In this document: one piece after another, positions 61,550 through 64,000 of the stretch
Position numbering within the stretch: the stretch's first letter is position 1
How the letters are laid out: each line of letters begins with the position of its first letter
Assembly (NCBI GenBank): GCA_905221605.1
Contig: CAJNDS010002085.1
Location: forward strand, 278,501-342,500
DNA from: Symbiodinium natans
Taxonomy: Eukaryota > Sar > Dinophyceae > Suessiales > Symbiodiniaceae
Direction of reading: 5' to 3'
DNA: 64,000 nt
Notes under the pieces: model-generated
What the model was told of the DNA's origin: nothing
The model's database searches: none
Seen by the model: only the letters and a program-made list of their open reading frames with translations
Position numbers and translations under genes: made by a program

Positions 61550-61762
61550 ATAAAGGAAATTTACTCCAATAGTCAAGGAATACTCGCAAAAGGTTAAACT
61601 TGAATATCCTACCACATAAGAAAACCCGCAAAGAAGTTAAGGTTCACTTGTTGGCCTGGTCGTCCTGGAAGGGCTTGTATAGTAGAAGCCAAAAAGTTGG
61701 AAACTCAATAGCCTCAACCCCTAAGAGAGCAGTATAGGGAATCCCAGCACTACTTGTCCTTA
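61550..61762. repeat. family L dispersed element
   Basis: TTTACTCCAATAGTCAAGGAAT, AAAAGGTTAAACTTGAATA and AAGCCAAAAAGTTGGAAAC parallel 1990-2298. Confidence 0.55.
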
Positions 61763-61969
61763 ATAAGGCTTCCAAGTTTTTGGGGTTTACTAACCCTAAA
61801 CCCTAAACCCGAAACCCTAAACCCTAATGTAGTGGGTAAGAGAGGGAGTTGGGTTGGTGTCCAGGCCAAGGGGATTCGTGGGACTCAGGGATAGGGGATA
61901 TGAGAGGTGGTCACTGTGTAGGATTTGAGGTTTAGGGTTTAGGGTTTAGGGGTTAGGGTTTAGGGTTTC

Positions 61970-62125
61970 GGGCCGAAGAAAGTGTAAGGCAAGATGGCGT
62001 GCACGACCTGTCATGGAACGACATAGGAGCAGCGAACTTCAAAGCCCCGAAACCCACGTGGCTTGCGTAGCCCTCCATCTTGAACTCGACCCCTGACACC
62101 CAGACTCTGGCCACAAACTCACATG
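61970..62125 (-). CDS. candidate exon, Cys-containing
   Basis: Minus frame reads PCEFVARVWVSGVEFKMEGY, ASHVGFGALKFAAPMSFHDR and SCTPSCLTLSSAR. Strand-rich and convincing; followed by TTTAGGG repeats (plus, low side). Confidence 0.55.
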
Positions 62126-62394
62126 GCACGCTCAACCTCAAGGGATGAGGGTTCGAACCCTAGAATTGTACCCCGGTCCCCACACCCAAGGGTACAACCT
62201 TAGGGGTCCAAGGTAGAGTAAGGTAAAGTCCCATGACAGGCCAGCCAAAAACTGCCCCACCAACATGAACTCCAAGCGTCCTTCAGGGTTTAGGGTTTAG
62301 GGTTTAGGGTTGAGGGTTTAGGGTTTAGGGCGACATTTAAACAGCCAAACTCGAGCAGACCAAGCCTTCGCCAATATAAGCGCCTTGATAATTA

Positions 62395-62490
62395 GAATGG
62401 GGTTTTGGGAGGGGAGATTGTAGTACCAGTACAGGGGGGACCATAAGGGAATGCTACTAGGAATTATTCCGGCCACTCTATTTCATATCT
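62395..62490. mobile_element. family J element
   Basis: GGGACCATAAGGGAATGCTA and GAATTATTCCGGCCACTCTA blocks shared with 30300-30450. Confidence 0.5.
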
Positions 62491-62509
62491 TTGTGCCTGC
62501 CCCCAGAAA

Positions 62510-62610
62510 GCCCACCCCGAACCCTGAAGCCGCCCAAGAGGCGTCTCCAAGAAAGGGCTGGCGCGGTATCCGAGTACCTCGACGCAGAGCAGCCGAAACT
62601 CGAATACAGG
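62510..62610 (-). CDS. candidate exon
   Basis: Minus frame reads PVFEFRLLCVEVLGYRASPF then LETPLGRLQGS. Another minus and a plus frame are open. Confidence 0.35.
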
Positions 62611-63235
62611 GTTTAGGGTTTAGGGTTTAGGGTTTAGGGTTTAGGGGGGTCTCTAAGCCCATTTGCAACCGGACTCGCCCAGCCTCTTTTGAGAAGAGTC
62701 GTGGAGTACAGGAAGGACCTAACTAAACCCCTTCCTCTAGATAACCTCTTTTCACGGAGGAGGTTTTCTTAACCCACCTGAACCCTAAACCCTATGCGGA
62801 GATGTAGAAAGTGTTGTTGAAAGGGACATAAACACGTCACCGTGACTTTGGCTCAAGATGAGCACGGAAGCCATCTGTAAAGGAGTAAAAGTAGAGCCTG
62901 CAGGACTGGGGTTTGGGGCTGTTGGTTTTGTTGTTGGCTTAGGCCTGGTCCCTAGTCTTGGTTGGACCCTTTCAGGGAGTAATGGGTTGAAGGGCTTGAA
63001 CTCCGCAAAATTTGTTACCTTAAAGGGTCATATTGCTGATATTCCTTTCCCCCTTTCGGTTCCTGTACCCGAAACCCTACACCCTGAACCGAAACCCTAA
63101 CTTTGGAGTCTAGGGGTGCAGTCCGGGCTGTCACTGGAGGAGTCGGGCCTACAGGTGTCAGCTCTCGGTGCTTTAAGTGCATATCAGGGGGCCGAGTATA
63201 TCGACCCTAAGAAGGGCCACAAGTTGGTGGTTTGA

Positions 63236-63346
63236 GATACTAGGGGTACCTTTACTATAAAGATCCTACTATTTGGGGGGGGGGGGGTGTGGTTTAAGAT
63301 ACTAGGGGTACCTTTACTAGCAGGGAATCCTACTATTTGGGGGGGT
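63236..63346. mobile_element. family F, two tandem copies
   Basis: AGATACTAGGGGTACCTTTA through CCTACTATTTGGGGG occurs twice (63236-63285 and 63297-63346). The second has GCAGGGA inserted. Confidence 0.9.
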
Positions 63347-63404
63347 CTATTTTAGGGTCCTTTATTCTCGTAAACCCCCACACGATGAACACCCCGGTGC
63401 CCTC

Positions 63405-63490
63405 AACATCTCCTGTGGCAGGCCAAGTGCATACGTCGCGGAAGAAATCTCCGCTGCCTCCGCCACAGAGGCGCAGCTCGAGAGGGTTTA
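63405..63490 (-). CDS. candidate exon
   Basis: Minus frame reads LSSCASVAEAAEISSATYAL then GLPQEMLRAPGCS. Bordered by a TTTAGGG array on the high side. Confidence 0.5.
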
Positions 63491-63534
63491 GGGTTTAGGG
63501 TTTAGGGTTTAGGGTTTAGGGTTTAGGGTTTAGG
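63484..63534. repeat. interstitial telomeric array (TTTAGGG)n
   Basis: Seven heptamers. Confidence 0.96.
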
Positions 63535-64000
63535 CGGGCCGCTGTTATCTTTTAGGGGATAGGTTTCGGGGGACCCTTGGGGATACAGACCCTCTGAAGA
63601 AGGCGTTTGTTTAAGAGAGTCAGCAGAGGGTTAAGAAGGGCTCCCTTTTTAAGGGCCCCTTTTCAGGGTCCCCCTTATCCTGCTTAGGATCTTCGGGCTT
63701 GGGGCTCCATCCGTCCAGGACGAACCTTCTAAAACCCAATAGACCCTTGCTAGCCACTACAAACCCCAAACTTCTAAACCAAAGCAGCTACAGCGCCTTG
63801 GGGGCACCCTGCAGTGTGATCAGGATTTTCTGGGATCCTTGTGGCGTTTGTTTATTACTTCGGAAGTCCTCAATGCCTCCAATGCAAAACCTTGAAGCCT
63901 TCATCAGGGGGGGTGTCCCTGAGCCCAAGTTTAGGGCGAAGGGGAATTCTTAAACCCTAAACCCTATAGATGCAAGGCGAGGACTCCAAGCCTGGAGGAC

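Noticed and set aside
1-64000. Chromosome end
   Set aside because: Telomeric heptamers occur in both orientations throughout and are never terminal, so they are interstitial.
1-64000. CRISPR arrays
   Set aside because: Short repeats are tandem or inverted without unique spacers of constant length.
1-64000. Dinoflagellate spliced-leader sequence
   Set aside because: Looked for CCATTTTGGCTCAAG-type sequence near inferred 5' ends; none seen, which neither proves nor excludes the group.

Overview
This looks like nuclear DNA of a large-genome protist, most probably a dinoflagellate or close alveolate relative. Three things suggest it: plant/alveolate-type telomeric heptamers (TTTAGGG/CCCTAAA) occur throughout the interior of the window; where exon joins can be solved by reading frame, introns often run GA...AG with a G after the acceptor; and every well-supported coding piece lies on the minus strand, in line with the long one-way gene arrays known in dinoflagellates. 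No dinoflagellate spliced-leader sequence was recognised, so the assignment is an inference. No bacterial-style gene, rRNA, tRNA or CRISPR was found.

The window is an exon-poor gene array read right to left. The best gene is an amidase-signature hydrolase (45596 down to 39328, about ten exons) with all three catalytic residues in place. A second is a secreted cysteine-rich PAN/Apple-like protein (signal peptide at 28307, running down to about 25683 and perhaps further). TPR-like exons occur at 46.5-46.8 kb, 49.2 kb and perhaps 55.4 kb. Dozens of other 50-250 bp unique, GC-rich islands with one convincing minus-strand frame are listed as candidate exons; most cannot be named from sequence alone and cannot be assigned to genes.

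Non-coding DNA has two main components. One is telomere-like heptamer arrays, very often placed so that the plus strand reads CCCTAAA-exon-TTTAGGG; at least three introns (51, 71 and about 120 nt) seem to consist almost wholly of these heptamers. The other is about a dozen families of short (60-230 bp) palindromic elements with terminal inverted repeats, labelled A-L and X here. In the amidase gene nearly every intron is such an element, several bounded by 4-5 bp direct repeats, so they look like introners (transposon-derived introns). One copy of family A at 54 kb is split by a telomeric array, evidence that the heptamer arrays insert as units.

Layout: 0.2-13.8 kb candidate exons, telomeric arrays, microsatellites and a poly-G tract; 14.0-16.0 kb a telomere-free block; 16-24 kb candidate exons, some Cys-rich, and a coiled-coil fragment; 25.7-28.3 kb secreted PAN-like gene; 28.4-39.2 kb scattered exons, a 21-bp satellite with strand reversal and variant telomeric arrays; 39.3-45.6 kb amidase gene with a 3.2-kb nested satellite-filled intron; 45.7-64 kb TPR-like and other candidate exons, minisatellites and many short elements. 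Stretches not listed hold degenerate CCCTAAA/TTTAGGG variants with no feature I can support. Exon limits are approximate unless a frame-tested join is stated.
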